Shown here in pieces: positions 26,978 to 35,052 of a stretch of DNA of 64,000 bases. Source of the stretch: Chitinophagales bacterium (GTDB taxonomy: Bacteria > Bacteroidota > Bacteroidia > Chitinophagales > UBA2359); assembly GCA_020636475.1 (NCBI GenBank), contig JACJXU010000004.1, positions 62,001-126,000 of the forward strand. Direction: 5' to 3'. The notes below the pieces were generated by a model. It made no database searches. It saw only the letters and a list, made by a program, of their open reading frames with translations, and was not told the DNA's origin. A program made the translations under genes and the position numbers. How positions within the stretch are numbered: the first letter of the stretch is position 1; the number at the start of each line of letters is the position of its first letter.

Positions 26978-28566
26978 GTATAAAAAATGTAATGGACACC
27001 GCTTTGTTGGGCGTAAGCAAGAAAAACCTCCAAAAACAAGATTTGCCCACTGATATTGCCAATATGCTCAACGTACAAGCAGACGAGCCGGAACTTTCGT
27101 TTTTACAAGCTGCTTGTATGAGTTATTATTACTATGAAGCTGCCAAAATACCTTCAAAATTAGAATTTACGCCCCAAGATTTTATCATAGAAGAAGAAAA
27201 AGAAGCAATATCCGACCAACTGTTGCAAGCGTTCATTTTGATAGACAAAAGTGATACAAAACTTAAAGAAGCGTTTTTGGACTTGTGGCTGGATAAGGTG
27301 ATAGCAAACAATCAAATTGCCGATGCGGATATTTTGCTTAAGTTATTGGCAGTAGGCAATACTTTTTCGGTAAATACAAAAAGTAAAATCTTACAGGTAA
27401 TTGGCAATACCGGAAAATGGATTTTGACCTTAGACAATTATTTCAACTACAACATCAAGCATCAGAATCTCCAACAATTATGGGAAGAAGGCAGTACCGA
27501 AGAAAGAATACAAGTTTTGAAAAAAACTCTCGCTGCCGATGTCGCTCAAGCCGTTGCTATGCTGCAAGCTACTTGGGCGCAAGCATCTATTCACGAAAAA
27601 TACAATTTTATCAATGCCTTAAAAGGAAAATATACGGCGGAGGTTTTCTCTTTTGTAAAAGATAAATACGAAAACGAATTTTGCTATAAACCCAAAGAAA
27701 AACAAAAAGAAAAGCAATGTCGCAAAGCACTGGCAATGTACTTGTTGGCATTTCCTCAGTCGGATTTGCAGCAAAAAACGTGTAGCACTTTACAACAATA
27801 TTTTAAGCAACAGTCCTCTACAAAACTATTGGGCTTGCTCAAGTCGAAAGCTAAAATTTCGTACGCGCTGCCACAAAACGAAAACGCTCAGTTTTGGAAC
27901 ACAGTGCTTATGGAGCAAATGTTTGGCTTTGAAACCACCAAGTACGATGCGGCTTATTTCAACGATATTTTTCAATATTGGTTATCCGAATTTCTCGCCA
28001 ATATTCCGGCGCAAACTTGGATTAACGGAACTGAAATAAGTACAGAAAACTTTGTCACTTGCCTTGTAGATGCACCTGCTTTCAACATGAAAATTCAGGG
28101 AAAGGATTATCCCGTTTTCTTATCGGCAATCGTGCAAAATGTACAGCAATTTCCCAATGAAGGTCTAAACCTTTTATTGTTGGATAAATTTGAGATAAGA
28201 GAGCATCCGGAATTGCTCAAATCTTTATCTAAGGAAAATTTTGAAAAATTTGTTTCAAAACATGACTACTTTACCGATGGCTACCTTTTACCACATAGAA
28301 CCAAAGAAATAAACGAAACTTGGTCGCTGGCTTTTTCGGAGCAACTTATCCAAAAAAACTATGAACAATACCTTGCAATACGGCACTACGCATGGCAGTT
28401 GGGAGCAGAAGTAGCCATGCACATTCATCCATCAGCCGATGCTCATTTGCAACGCTTGCACGCGAAAGCACAGCATACAGATTTTTTTACCCAATGGAAT
28501 AATCATTTTTATTCTCCTATAAATGAAGCGATTCAACTAAAAAAATTACTCAATATCAAAAACTAA
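26974..28566 (+). CDS. DUF5691-type protein, second gene of the MoxR/vWA operon
   Basis: A 530-residue soluble protein with no signal peptide. It begins MSIKNVMDTALLGVSKKNL, typical of the DUF5691 family ('ALLGT/V' near the N-terminus). The remainder is largely helical with repeated Leu/Gln/Glu patterns that suggest an alpha-solenoid (AVAMLQATWAQASIHEKYNF, ALKGKYTAEVFSFVKDKYEN). No catalytic motif is visible. The family function is unknown, and its constant neighbours suggest an adaptor or scaffold for the AAA/vWA pair. It overlaps the SWIM gene by 4 bp and is only 3 bp from the next gene, so all are surely one transcript. Confidence 0.75.
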   Translation: MSIKNVMDTALLGVSKKNLQKQDLPTDIANMLNVQADEPELSFLQAACMSYYYYEAAKIPSKLEFTPQDFIIEEEKEAISDQLLQAFILIDKSDTKLKEAFLDLWLDKVIANNQIADADILLKLLAVGNTFSVNTKSKILQVIGNTGKWILTLDNYFNYNIKHQNLQQLWEEGSTEERIQVLKKTLAADVAQAVAMLQATWAQASIHEKYNFINALKGKYTAEVFSFVKDKYENEFCYKPKEKQKEKQCRKALAMYLLAFPQSDLQQKTCSTLQQYFKQQSSTKLLGLLKSKAKISYALPQNENAQFWNTVLMEQMFGFETTKYDAAYFNDIFQYWLSEFLANIPAQTWINGTEISTENFVTCLVDAPAFNMKIQGKDYPVFLSAIVQNVQQFPNEGLNLLLLDKFEIREHPELLKSLSKENFEKFVSKHDYFTDGYLLPHRTKEINETWSLAFSEQLIQKNYEQYLAIRHYAWQLGAEVAMHIHPSADAHLQRLHAKAQHTDFFTQWNNHFYSPINEAIQLKKLLNIKN

Positions 28567-28569
28567 GCT

Positions 28570-29646
28570 ATGAATACGTTAAGAGCACATGCAGAACAAC
28601 AGTTCCAACATGAATTGGAAGAACTAAAAAAGCAAGATACAGGCACAAAACCCAGCAACTGGCAACTTTCTCCACAAATGGTTGTAAAATACTTGATGGG
28701 CGGAAAACTGCGCAACGGTTTTGAAGTTTTGCCCAAGTACATAGGCAATCAGCGTTTAATGGAAATAGCCGTAGCAACGCTTACTACAGACCGAGCATTG
28801 CTTTTGTATGGTATTCCCGGAACAGCAAAATCGTGGGTATCGGAGCATTTGGCGGCAGCTATTACCGGCGACTCAACCATGCTCGTGCAAGGCACAGCCG
28901 GAACAGGCGAAGAAGCCATACGCTATGGGTGGAACTATGCACGCTTGCTGACAGAAGGACCTACGGAAGCAGCTATTGTAGAAACACCTGTAATGAAAGC
29001 GATGAAGGAAGGTAAAATTGTTCGCATTGAAGAACTTACCCGTATTGCCGCCGATGTACAAGACACGCTGATTACTATTTTGTCGGAAAAAACATTGCCC
29101 ATTCCGGAATTAAATACAGAAGTACAGGCAATAAAAGGATTTAATGTAATAGCTACTGCCAACAATAGAGACAAGGGTGTAAACGAATTGTCGTCGGCTT
29201 TGAAAAGAAGATTTAATACCGTTATTCTGCCAGTACCGGCTACTGCCGAAGAAGAAGTAAAAATTGTACAAACGCGTGTAGAAAGCAGTATCAAAAGCCT
29301 TGATTTGCCGACAAATTTGCCTACCTTGAAAGATATTCAGCGCATCGTTACCATTTTTAGAGAGTTGAGGAGTGGCGTTACCGAAGACGGACGTACTAAA
29401 TTGAAATCACCTTCGGGAACGGTAAGTACCGCCGAAGCTATATCTGTTGTAAACAGTGGTTTAGCCTTGTCCGCACATTTCGGCGATGGAAAATTAAGTG
29501 CCCAAGACTTGGCTTCTGGGCTAATTGGTGCTATTGTGAAGGATCCGGTACAAGATGCTGTAGTGTGGAAAGAGTATATGGAAAATATTATTAAAACAAG
29601 AGAAGATTGGAAAGATATTTACAGAGCATGCAGAGAACTCGCATAA
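28570..29646 (+). CDS. MoxR-type AAA+ ATPase of the SWIM/DUF5691/DUF5682/vWA operon
   Basis: A 358-residue AAA+ ATPase. Walker A GIPGTAKS (81-88) and Walker B IVRIEE (150-155) are visible, with Glu rather than the usual Asp before the catalytic Glu. Sensor 1 is ATANNRD (195-201) and ALKRRFNTVILP follows as the arginine-finger region. A ~60-residue N-terminal helical extension precedes the AAA core. MoxR ATPases act as hexameric remodelers on a vWA partner and its client, often for metal insertion or activation. The vWA gene lies two genes downstream. It is distinct from the MoxR at 1107. Spacing is 3 bp upstream and 40 bp downstream. Confidence 0.9.
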   Translation: MNTLRAHAEQQFQHELEELKKQDTGTKPSNWQLSPQMVVKYLMGGKLRNGFEVLPKYIGNQRLMEIAVATLTTDRALLLYGIPGTAKSWVSEHLAAAITGDSTMLVQGTAGTGEEAIRYGWNYARLLTEGPTEAAIVETPVMKAMKEGKIVRIEELTRIAADVQDTLITILSEKTLPIPELNTEVQAIKGFNVIATANNRDKGVNELSSALKRRFNTVILPVPATAEEEVKIVQTRVESSIKSLDLPTNLPTLKDIQRIVTIFRELRSGVTEDGRTKLKSPSGTVSTAEAISVVNSGLALSAHFGDGKLSAQDLASGLIGAIVKDPVQDAVVWKEYMENIIKTREDWKDIYRACRELA

Positions 29647-29686
29647 TGCCAAGCCGTAAAAACGCACTTAAAAAGCAATATTTACC

Positions 29687-31918
29687 ATGTCCATTCATAT
29701 TTTAGGCATACGACATCACGGCGTGGGTTCGGCAAAAAATTTGCTGGAAGAGTTAAAAAGGATAAAGCCGGATATTGTGCTGATAGAAGCTCCCGAAGAA
29801 ATAACTGAAGCCTTTCGCTACATCGGTCATAAAGAATTGGTGCCGCCGGTTGCTGTAATGGCTTACGATGCCAATAATCTTAATAATTGTGTGTTTTATC
29901 CTTTTGCTGCATATTCGCCGGAATGGGTTGCTATGAACTACGCCCACGAAAAAAATATACCTTTTCGGGCAATGGATTTGCCCGCCGCCGTAAGTTTTGC
30001 CAATAAGGAAAAAGAAGATAACGAAAGCAACGAACCAAAAGTTGAGTCTATCGAAACTGTACAGCATTGGCGCGACCCAATGGATTATATTGCCGAAGTG
30101 GCAGGGTTTCCTTCCGGCGAAGCTTGGTGGGAATTTCATTTTGAACAAAAAAAAGATAATGCCCAAGAACATTTCGAAGCGGTAATACATGTAATGCAAG
30201 CACTGCGAATGGAAGGAATAAAATCTTCTTTGGAAGAGGAAAACATTGCCCGCGAAGCGTATATGCGCCAGCTAATTCGCAAAACCCAAAACGAAATGTA
30301 CAACAATATTGCCGTAATTTGCGGTGCGTGGCACGCGCCAGCATTACAGAACTTAGACGGTACGGCAAAAAATGATGCCAAAATTTTAAAAGCGGTAAAA
30401 GCTAAAACAAAGATTACCGTAAGTTGGATTCCTTGGACAAACGCACGCTTATCTACATTTACAGGCTACGGTGCCGGAATTTATTCGCCCGGCTGGTACG
30501 AACATCTCTGGAACTCCGAAACGAATACAGAAATAGCATGGCTCACCCGCGTTGCCAAACTTTTACGAAAAAAAGGCATGGACATTTCTACGGCGCATAT
30601 TATAGAAGCCTACACCCTTAGCCGAAGCCTGTCTTCTTTGCGCAACAAATATTATATATCGCTGCAAGAACTCAATGAAGCTGCCCTTTCGGTAATGTGT
30701 ATGGGCGACAGCATATTGTTAGAACTAATAAAAAACGAACTAATCATTGGGCATTCTATAGGAACAACGCCGCCCGATATTCCTAAAGTACCTTTACAAA
30801 GCGATTTTGAAGAAAATTTAAAAAAACTGCGACTTGTACTTTCGGGTACGCAAAAAGAACAAGTGTTGGACTTGCGGAAGGATCTTGATTTGCAGCGCAG
30901 TATTTTTTTCAATCGCTTACGGCTTCTCTCTATTTCTTGGGCAACGCAGATAGGTGTCAGGTCAAAAGGGACTTTTAAAGAATCGTGGCTGTTGGAATGG
31001 CAACCCGAAATGATGATAAAACTGATAGACATTGCCTATTTGGGAAATACCGTCACCTCTGCGGCGCATGCGCTTATTGTTCACAAATGTACCGAACTAA
31101 ACAGTATTGCCGAAGCCACTTCGCTTATTCATATTTGTATCGCTGCGGAATTATTTGAAGGTGTAGAAATTTTATTAAACAAAATCTTAGACCTTTCGGT
31201 AGTCTCCACCGATATTTTAGATTTAATGCAAGCACTCCCCAATCTAATCGAAGTGAGCCGCTATGGAAATGTTCGAAAATCGGATTGGGAAATGCTGAAA
31301 ACTATTGTAGAACAACTGCTAACAAAGGTTTTTATTGGTTTGTCAAACGCTTGTTATGGCTTAGATGAGGCAAATTCCATCGCAATGTTCGAACTAATTG
31401 CACAGCTTAATGTATCTATTGCCGTTTTCAACGAAACGTCCTTTAGTGAGCAATGGTATCAAACCTTACATTTGTTGTTGGACAAAGACAATATTCATCC
31501 CATAATTTTGGGTTGTACCTGCCGACTACTTTTGGACGGACAGCAACTTTCTGCGGAAGAAACAAATGTGCGTATTTCTTTCGCTTTGTCTATTGCCGGC
31601 GACCCGCACATAGTCGCTTTTTGGTTGGAAGGTTTTTTGAAAGGAAGCGGCATTATTCTTTTGTATGACAATAAACTTTGGAATTTGCTATACCAATGGG
31701 TTGAAGCTATTCCGGCTAAAACTTTTATAGAATTATTGCCTTTGCTGCGAAGAACCTTTTCTAAATTTGAATTTGGTGAAAGAAGAAAAATAGGCGAAAA
31801 AGCCAAAGAGGGCTTGGTTACAAATGAACAAAACAACTATGGACATGGCACTTCGGACTATGATTTTGAAAGGGCAAAAGAAATATTACCCATCATCAAA
31901 TCATTAGCAGGATTTTAG
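29687..31918 (+). CDS. DUF5682 protein, probable EreA/TraB/TIKI-like fold
   Basis: A 743-residue cytoplasmic protein. The N-terminus MSIHILGIRHHGVGSAKNLL and PDIVLIEAPEE (about 28-38) match DUF5682. The paired His10-His11, the Glu in VLIEAPEE and a later CGAWHAP (Gly213, His216) resemble the conserved GxxH and E of the TraB/TIKI and erythromycin-esterase-like superfamily. This points to a hydrolase or metalloprotease-like N-terminal half, which is my inference. The C-terminal ~350 residues are a helical, Leu-rich repeat-like region, possibly a solenoid. It is the most enzyme-like component of the operon and the likely effector or client of the AAA/vWA pair. Confidence 0.75.
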   Translation: MSIHILGIRHHGVGSAKNLLEELKRIKPDIVLIEAPEEITEAFRYIGHKELVPPVAVMAYDANNLNNCVFYPFAAYSPEWVAMNYAHEKNIPFRAMDLPAAVSFANKEKEDNESNEPKVESIETVQHWRDPMDYIAEVAGFPSGEAWWEFHFEQKKDNAQEHFEAVIHVMQALRMEGIKSSLEEENIAREAYMRQLIRKTQNEMYNNIAVICGAWHAPALQNLDGTAKNDAKILKAVKAKTKITVSWIPWTNARLSTFTGYGAGIYSPGWYEHLWNSETNTEIAWLTRVAKLLRKKGMDISTAHIIEAYTLSRSLSSLRNKYYISLQELNEAALSVMCMGDSILLELIKNELIIGHSIGTTPPDIPKVPLQSDFEENLKKLRLVLSGTQKEQVLDLRKDLDLQRSIFFNRLRLLSISWATQIGVRSKGTFKESWLLEWQPEMMIKLIDIAYLGNTVTSAAHALIVHKCTELNSIAEATSLIHICIAAELFEGVEILLNKILDLSVVSTDILDLMQALPNLIEVSRYGNVRKSDWEMLKTIVEQLLTKVFIGLSNACYGLDEANSIAMFELIAQLNVSIAVFNETSFSEQWYQTLHLLLDKDNIHPIILGCTCRLLLDGQQLSAEETNVRISFALSIAGDPHIVAFWLEGFLKGSGIILLYDNKLWNLLYQWVEAIPAKTFIELLPLLRRTFSKFEFGERRKIGEKAKEGLVTNEQNNYGHGTSDYDFERAKEILPIIKSLAGF

Positions 31919-31939
31919 TGAATTTTTTAAAAACTATCA

Positions 31940-33139
31940 ATGGAAAATACAGAACCCATATACACCGAACCCCAAAATACGCTTGAAAAATGGCGACTTA
32001 TGCTGGGCGGTGGTGCAGCAGACGGAACAGATTGCCAATTACCTGCATATTTAACGCAAATAGACGAATCCTTAACCGTTCTCTACGAATTTGATAAAAC
32101 GGGTAAATTTGAATACGGAGAAACAAAAGGAAAAGGTGGGCAAGGAGGCTCTAATCCGGGCATTGCACGTTGGCTGGGAGATATCCGAAAATATTTTCCG
32201 CAATCGGTGGTAAATGTGATACAAAATGATGCCCTGAAATTTCCTGAACTACAAAGAAAAATGATTTTTGAACCCGAAATTCTGGAAAGCACACAAGCCG
32301 ATATACATTTGGTAGTTAATTTGATGGAATTAGGAAAACTTATTCCTTCCAAAACCAAAGAAACCGCACGCAAAGTGGTGCAAAAAGTAGTGGACGAGCT
32401 AATCTTGAAATTGGAACAAAAAACCATCTCTGCCATAAGTGGCGCAATAGATAAGTCGGCACGAAACAGAAGACTCCGCTACAATGAAATTAACTGGAGT
32501 GCCACCATTCGCAAAAACCTAAGGCATTACATTCCCGAATACAAAACCATTATTCCCGAAAATAAAATAGGCTACGGAAGAAAAGCCAAGCATCTGCTGA
32601 AAGATGTTATTTTGTGCATAGACCAAAGTGGCTCTATGGGAACTTCGGTAGTTTATTCCGGTATTTTTGGTGCGGTAATGGCTTCTATTCCCAATGTAAA
32701 AACAAAAATGGTTGTTTTTGATACGCAAGTAGCGGACTTAACGGAAGATTTGAAAGACCCTGTGGATTTGTTGTTTGGTGTACAACTTGGCGGCGGCACG
32801 GATATTAACAGAGCTTTGGCGTATTGTCAGGAGCTAATAATCAAACCCGATGACACTATTTTGTTGTTGATAACCGATTTATATGAAGGAGGCAACGAAA
32901 AAGAAATGCTGCAAAGAGTCAAAGATATTGCACATTCGGGCGTACAAATGATTTGCCTTCTTGCCCTAAACGACGACGGTTGTCCTTCCTACGACCACTC
33001 CAACGCCAAAGAACTGGCTAATTTAAATGTTCCGGTTTTTGCCTGTACACCCGACTTGTTTCCCGAACTGATGGCAGCAGCTATCAAAAAATTAGACATA
33101 AAAGAATGGGCAGGAAACCATGATATGGTCATGAAATAA
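31940..33139 (+). CDS. vWA-domain protein (CoxE-like), last gene of the operon
   Basis: A 399-residue protein. The N-terminal ~220 residues are helical and charged (ARWLGDIRKYFPQSVVNVIQ, GRKAKHLLKDV). The C-terminal vWA domain has an intact MIDAS: DQSGS at 228-232, a Thr in GGGTDINRAL near 288, and the Asp in ITDLYEGG near 308. It binds Mg2+ and mediates protein contacts. Such vWA proteins pair with MoxR ATPases as substrate adaptors. It starts 21 bp after the DUF5682 gene and closes the five-gene unit, and no terminator hairpin is obvious in the 312-bp gap that follows. Confidence 0.88.
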   Translation: MENTEPIYTEPQNTLEKWRLMLGGGAADGTDCQLPAYLTQIDESLTVLYEFDKTGKFEYGETKGKGGQGGSNPGIARWLGDIRKYFPQSVVNVIQNDALKFPELQRKMIFEPEILESTQADIHLVVNLMELGKLIPSKTKETARKVVQKVVDELILKLEQKTISAISGAIDKSARNRRLRYNEINWSATIRKNLRHYIPEYKTIIPENKIGYGRKAKHLLKDVILCIDQSGSMGTSVVYSGIFGAVMASIPNVKTKMVVFDTQVADLTEDLKDPVDLLFGVQLGGGTDINRALAYCQELIIKPDDTILLLITDLYEGGNEKEMLQRVKDIAHSGVQMICLLALNDDGCPSYDHSNAKELANLNVPVFACTPDLFPELMAAAIKKLDIKEWAGNHDMVMK

Positions 33140-33451
33140 TACTGCTTTTTTGGGTATTTCTTTAGGCATGTAATGAAAAAGTTGATAGTTTTTTACTGGC
33201 AATTTCTTGTTTTTTGTAAAATGCTATAGCATTATCGTTATAAAATAGTCTGTCTGTAATACAACCAACCACTCCCACCTTTCGTCATTGGTATAAATGC
33301 AAAAATTGCATAAAATTTTTGAAAGAAGGACAAAAAAGCAAACTAAAACTTTAGGAGAAAACTGAATAAACACAGGTACAGAATCTTTGTTTATGTTGCC
33401 CAATTTTGTTTGTAAATCCCAAATTCTTCGTTCATATTTTATCCTAATACC
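33140..33451. other. 312-bp gap; only a short perfect palindrome seen
   Basis: No open frame of substance. AATGCTATAGCATT at 33220-33233 is a perfect 14-bp palindrome, but it lacks a T-run and its role is unknown. The right half should hold the promoter of the radical SAM gene, but no clear consensus is visible. Confidence 0.45.
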
Positions 33452-34864
33452 ATGAAAGTAAAAATGATTTTGCCTGCACTCGCCGAAGCCGAAAGCCCTT
33501 TTTGGCGACCCATTAAATATTCGCTATTTCCACCTTTGGGGCTTGCAACTTTGGCAGCTTATTTATCGCCCGATGATGAAATAGATTTACAAGACCAACA
33601 CGTTGAAAAACTGAACTTAGGGGATAATCCTGATTTGGTAATAATTCAGGTTTATATTACCAATGCTTACCGAGCCTACAAAATTGCCGACCACTATCGC
33701 AAACAAGGTGCTTATGTTATTTTGGGCGGATTGCACGTAACTTCACTTCCCGAAGAAGCTGCAAAACACGCAGATACCATTTTTCTCGGACCGGGAGAAG
33801 AAACATTTTCGCAGTTTTTGCAAGATTTCAAAGACAAATCACCCAAAAAAGTTTACAGCTCAAGCATCCGAACTTTAGAAAAAATTCCGCCAATCCGAAG
33901 GGATTTAATTAAAAGAAACAGGTATTTAGTGCCAAATTCAATCGTTGTGACAAGGGGTTGCCCGCATCATTGCGACTTTTGCTACAAAGATGCATTTTTT
34001 GAAGGGGGTAAATCTTTTTACACACAAATGGTTGATGATGCTTTGGCTGAAATTGACAGGCTTCCGGGCAGACATTTGTATTTTTTGGACGACCACTTAT
34101 TGGGCAATGCAAAATTTGCCGGCGAACTTTTTGAAGGAATGAAAGGAATGAACCGAGTTTTTCAAGGAGCAGCAACAGTAGATTCTATTTTGCGTGGCAA
34201 CTTAATCGAAAAAGCAGCGGAGGCAGGGCTTAGAAGTTTGTTCGTAGGGTTTGAAACATTTTCACCGGAAAATCTCAAACAAAGCAATAAAAAACAGAAC
34301 TTGGAAAAAGATTACGTTAAAGCCGTAAATCGCCTTCACTCCTTAGGTATAATGATAAACGGTAGCTTTGTTTTCGGCTTGGACCAGGACGATAAAGACG
34401 TGTTTAAACGAACCGTTGATTGGGGCATAAAAAATGCGATAACCACTTCCACCTACCATATTCTTACACCTTATCCCGGAACAAAACTCTTTAAGGATAT
34501 GGAACAACAAGGGTGTATTCTCACAAAAAATTGGAATTTGTACGATACCAGAAATGTAGTATATCAAACCACGAACCTGACAGCCGAAGAATTGAAAAAT
34601 GGCTACGATTGGGCGTATAAAGAATTTTATAGTTGGTCGAATATTTTTAGGGCGAGTTGCAATCACACATCACACAAACACAAGCTCAAACATTTCTTTT
34701 ATACAGGCGGTTGGAAAAAATTTGAACCGGTTTGGAACTTCCTTATCAAAACAAGGAGTTTGAATAATATGCTTCCCGTTTTGGAATCCATACTATCGAA
34801 AGTGAAAAAAAGCCATGAGCAAGCACCAATCGAAAGCAAAGAAAAATCGCTGACATTGAATTAA
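33452..34864 (+). CDS. B12-binding-domain radical SAM protein
   Basis: A 470-residue iron-sulfur enzyme. The N-terminal ~150 residues are a cobalamin-binding-like Rossmann domain (FPPLGLATLAAYLS, YVILGGLHVTSLPEEAAKHA, GPGEETFSQFL). The radical SAM core follows with CPHHCDFC (Cys170, Cys174, Cys177), which ligates the 4Fe-4S cluster that cleaves S-adenosylmethionine. Later motifs are LFVGFETFSPENLKQSNK and MINGSFVFGLDQDD. Family members are mostly methyltransferases or ring-forming enzymes acting on lipids, pigments or natural products, and the substrate here is unknown. The gene stands alone between two intergenic gaps. Confidence 0.85.
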   Translation: MKVKMILPALAEAESPFWRPIKYSLFPPLGLATLAAYLSPDDEIDLQDQHVEKLNLGDNPDLVIIQVYITNAYRAYKIADHYRKQGAYVILGGLHVTSLPEEAAKHADTIFLGPGEETFSQFLQDFKDKSPKKVYSSSIRTLEKIPPIRRDLIKRNRYLVPNSIVVTRGCPHHCDFCYKDAFFEGGKSFYTQMVDDALAEIDRLPGRHLYFLDDHLLGNAKFAGELFEGMKGMNRVFQGAATVDSILRGNLIEKAAEAGLRSLFVGFETFSPENLKQSNKKQNLEKDYVKAVNRLHSLGIMINGSFVFGLDQDDKDVFKRTVDWGIKNAITTSTYHILTPYPGTKLFKDMEQQGCILTKNWNLYDTRNVVYQTTNLTAEELKNGYDWAYKEFYSWSNIFRASCNHTSHKHKLKHFFYTGGWKKFEPVWNFLIKTRSLNNMLPVLESILSKVKKSHEQAPIESKEKSLTLN

Positions 34865-34990
34865 GTATAATCTCGGGCAGCAATAATTTTTATTTTTTAA
34901 AGCCTAATTTCCAACTAAAATGTACTTAGGCTATTTTTGCAACCGAAACATAAGTCCCCAAGTGCTATTGTAGAATATTCGCGTTTATTT

Positions 34991-35022
34991 TTGGGGCTGT
35001 ATTGTCTTTTTTCATATATTTG
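34991..35022 (+). promoter_or_regulatory. sigma-ABfr-type promoter of the giant CHU_C protein gene
   Basis: TTG (34991-34993), a 21-base spacer and TATATTTG (35015-35022). It overlaps the TTG at 35002, so that codon cannot be the translation start, and ATG 35053 is preferred. Confidence 0.6.
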
Positions 35023-35052
35023 AAAATTATTACGCCCAATATAAAGAATAGT

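Noticed and set aside
33220..33233. AATGCTATAGCATT as a terminator
   Set aside because: The palindrome has no loop of useful size and no T-run, so it is unlikely to stop transcription.
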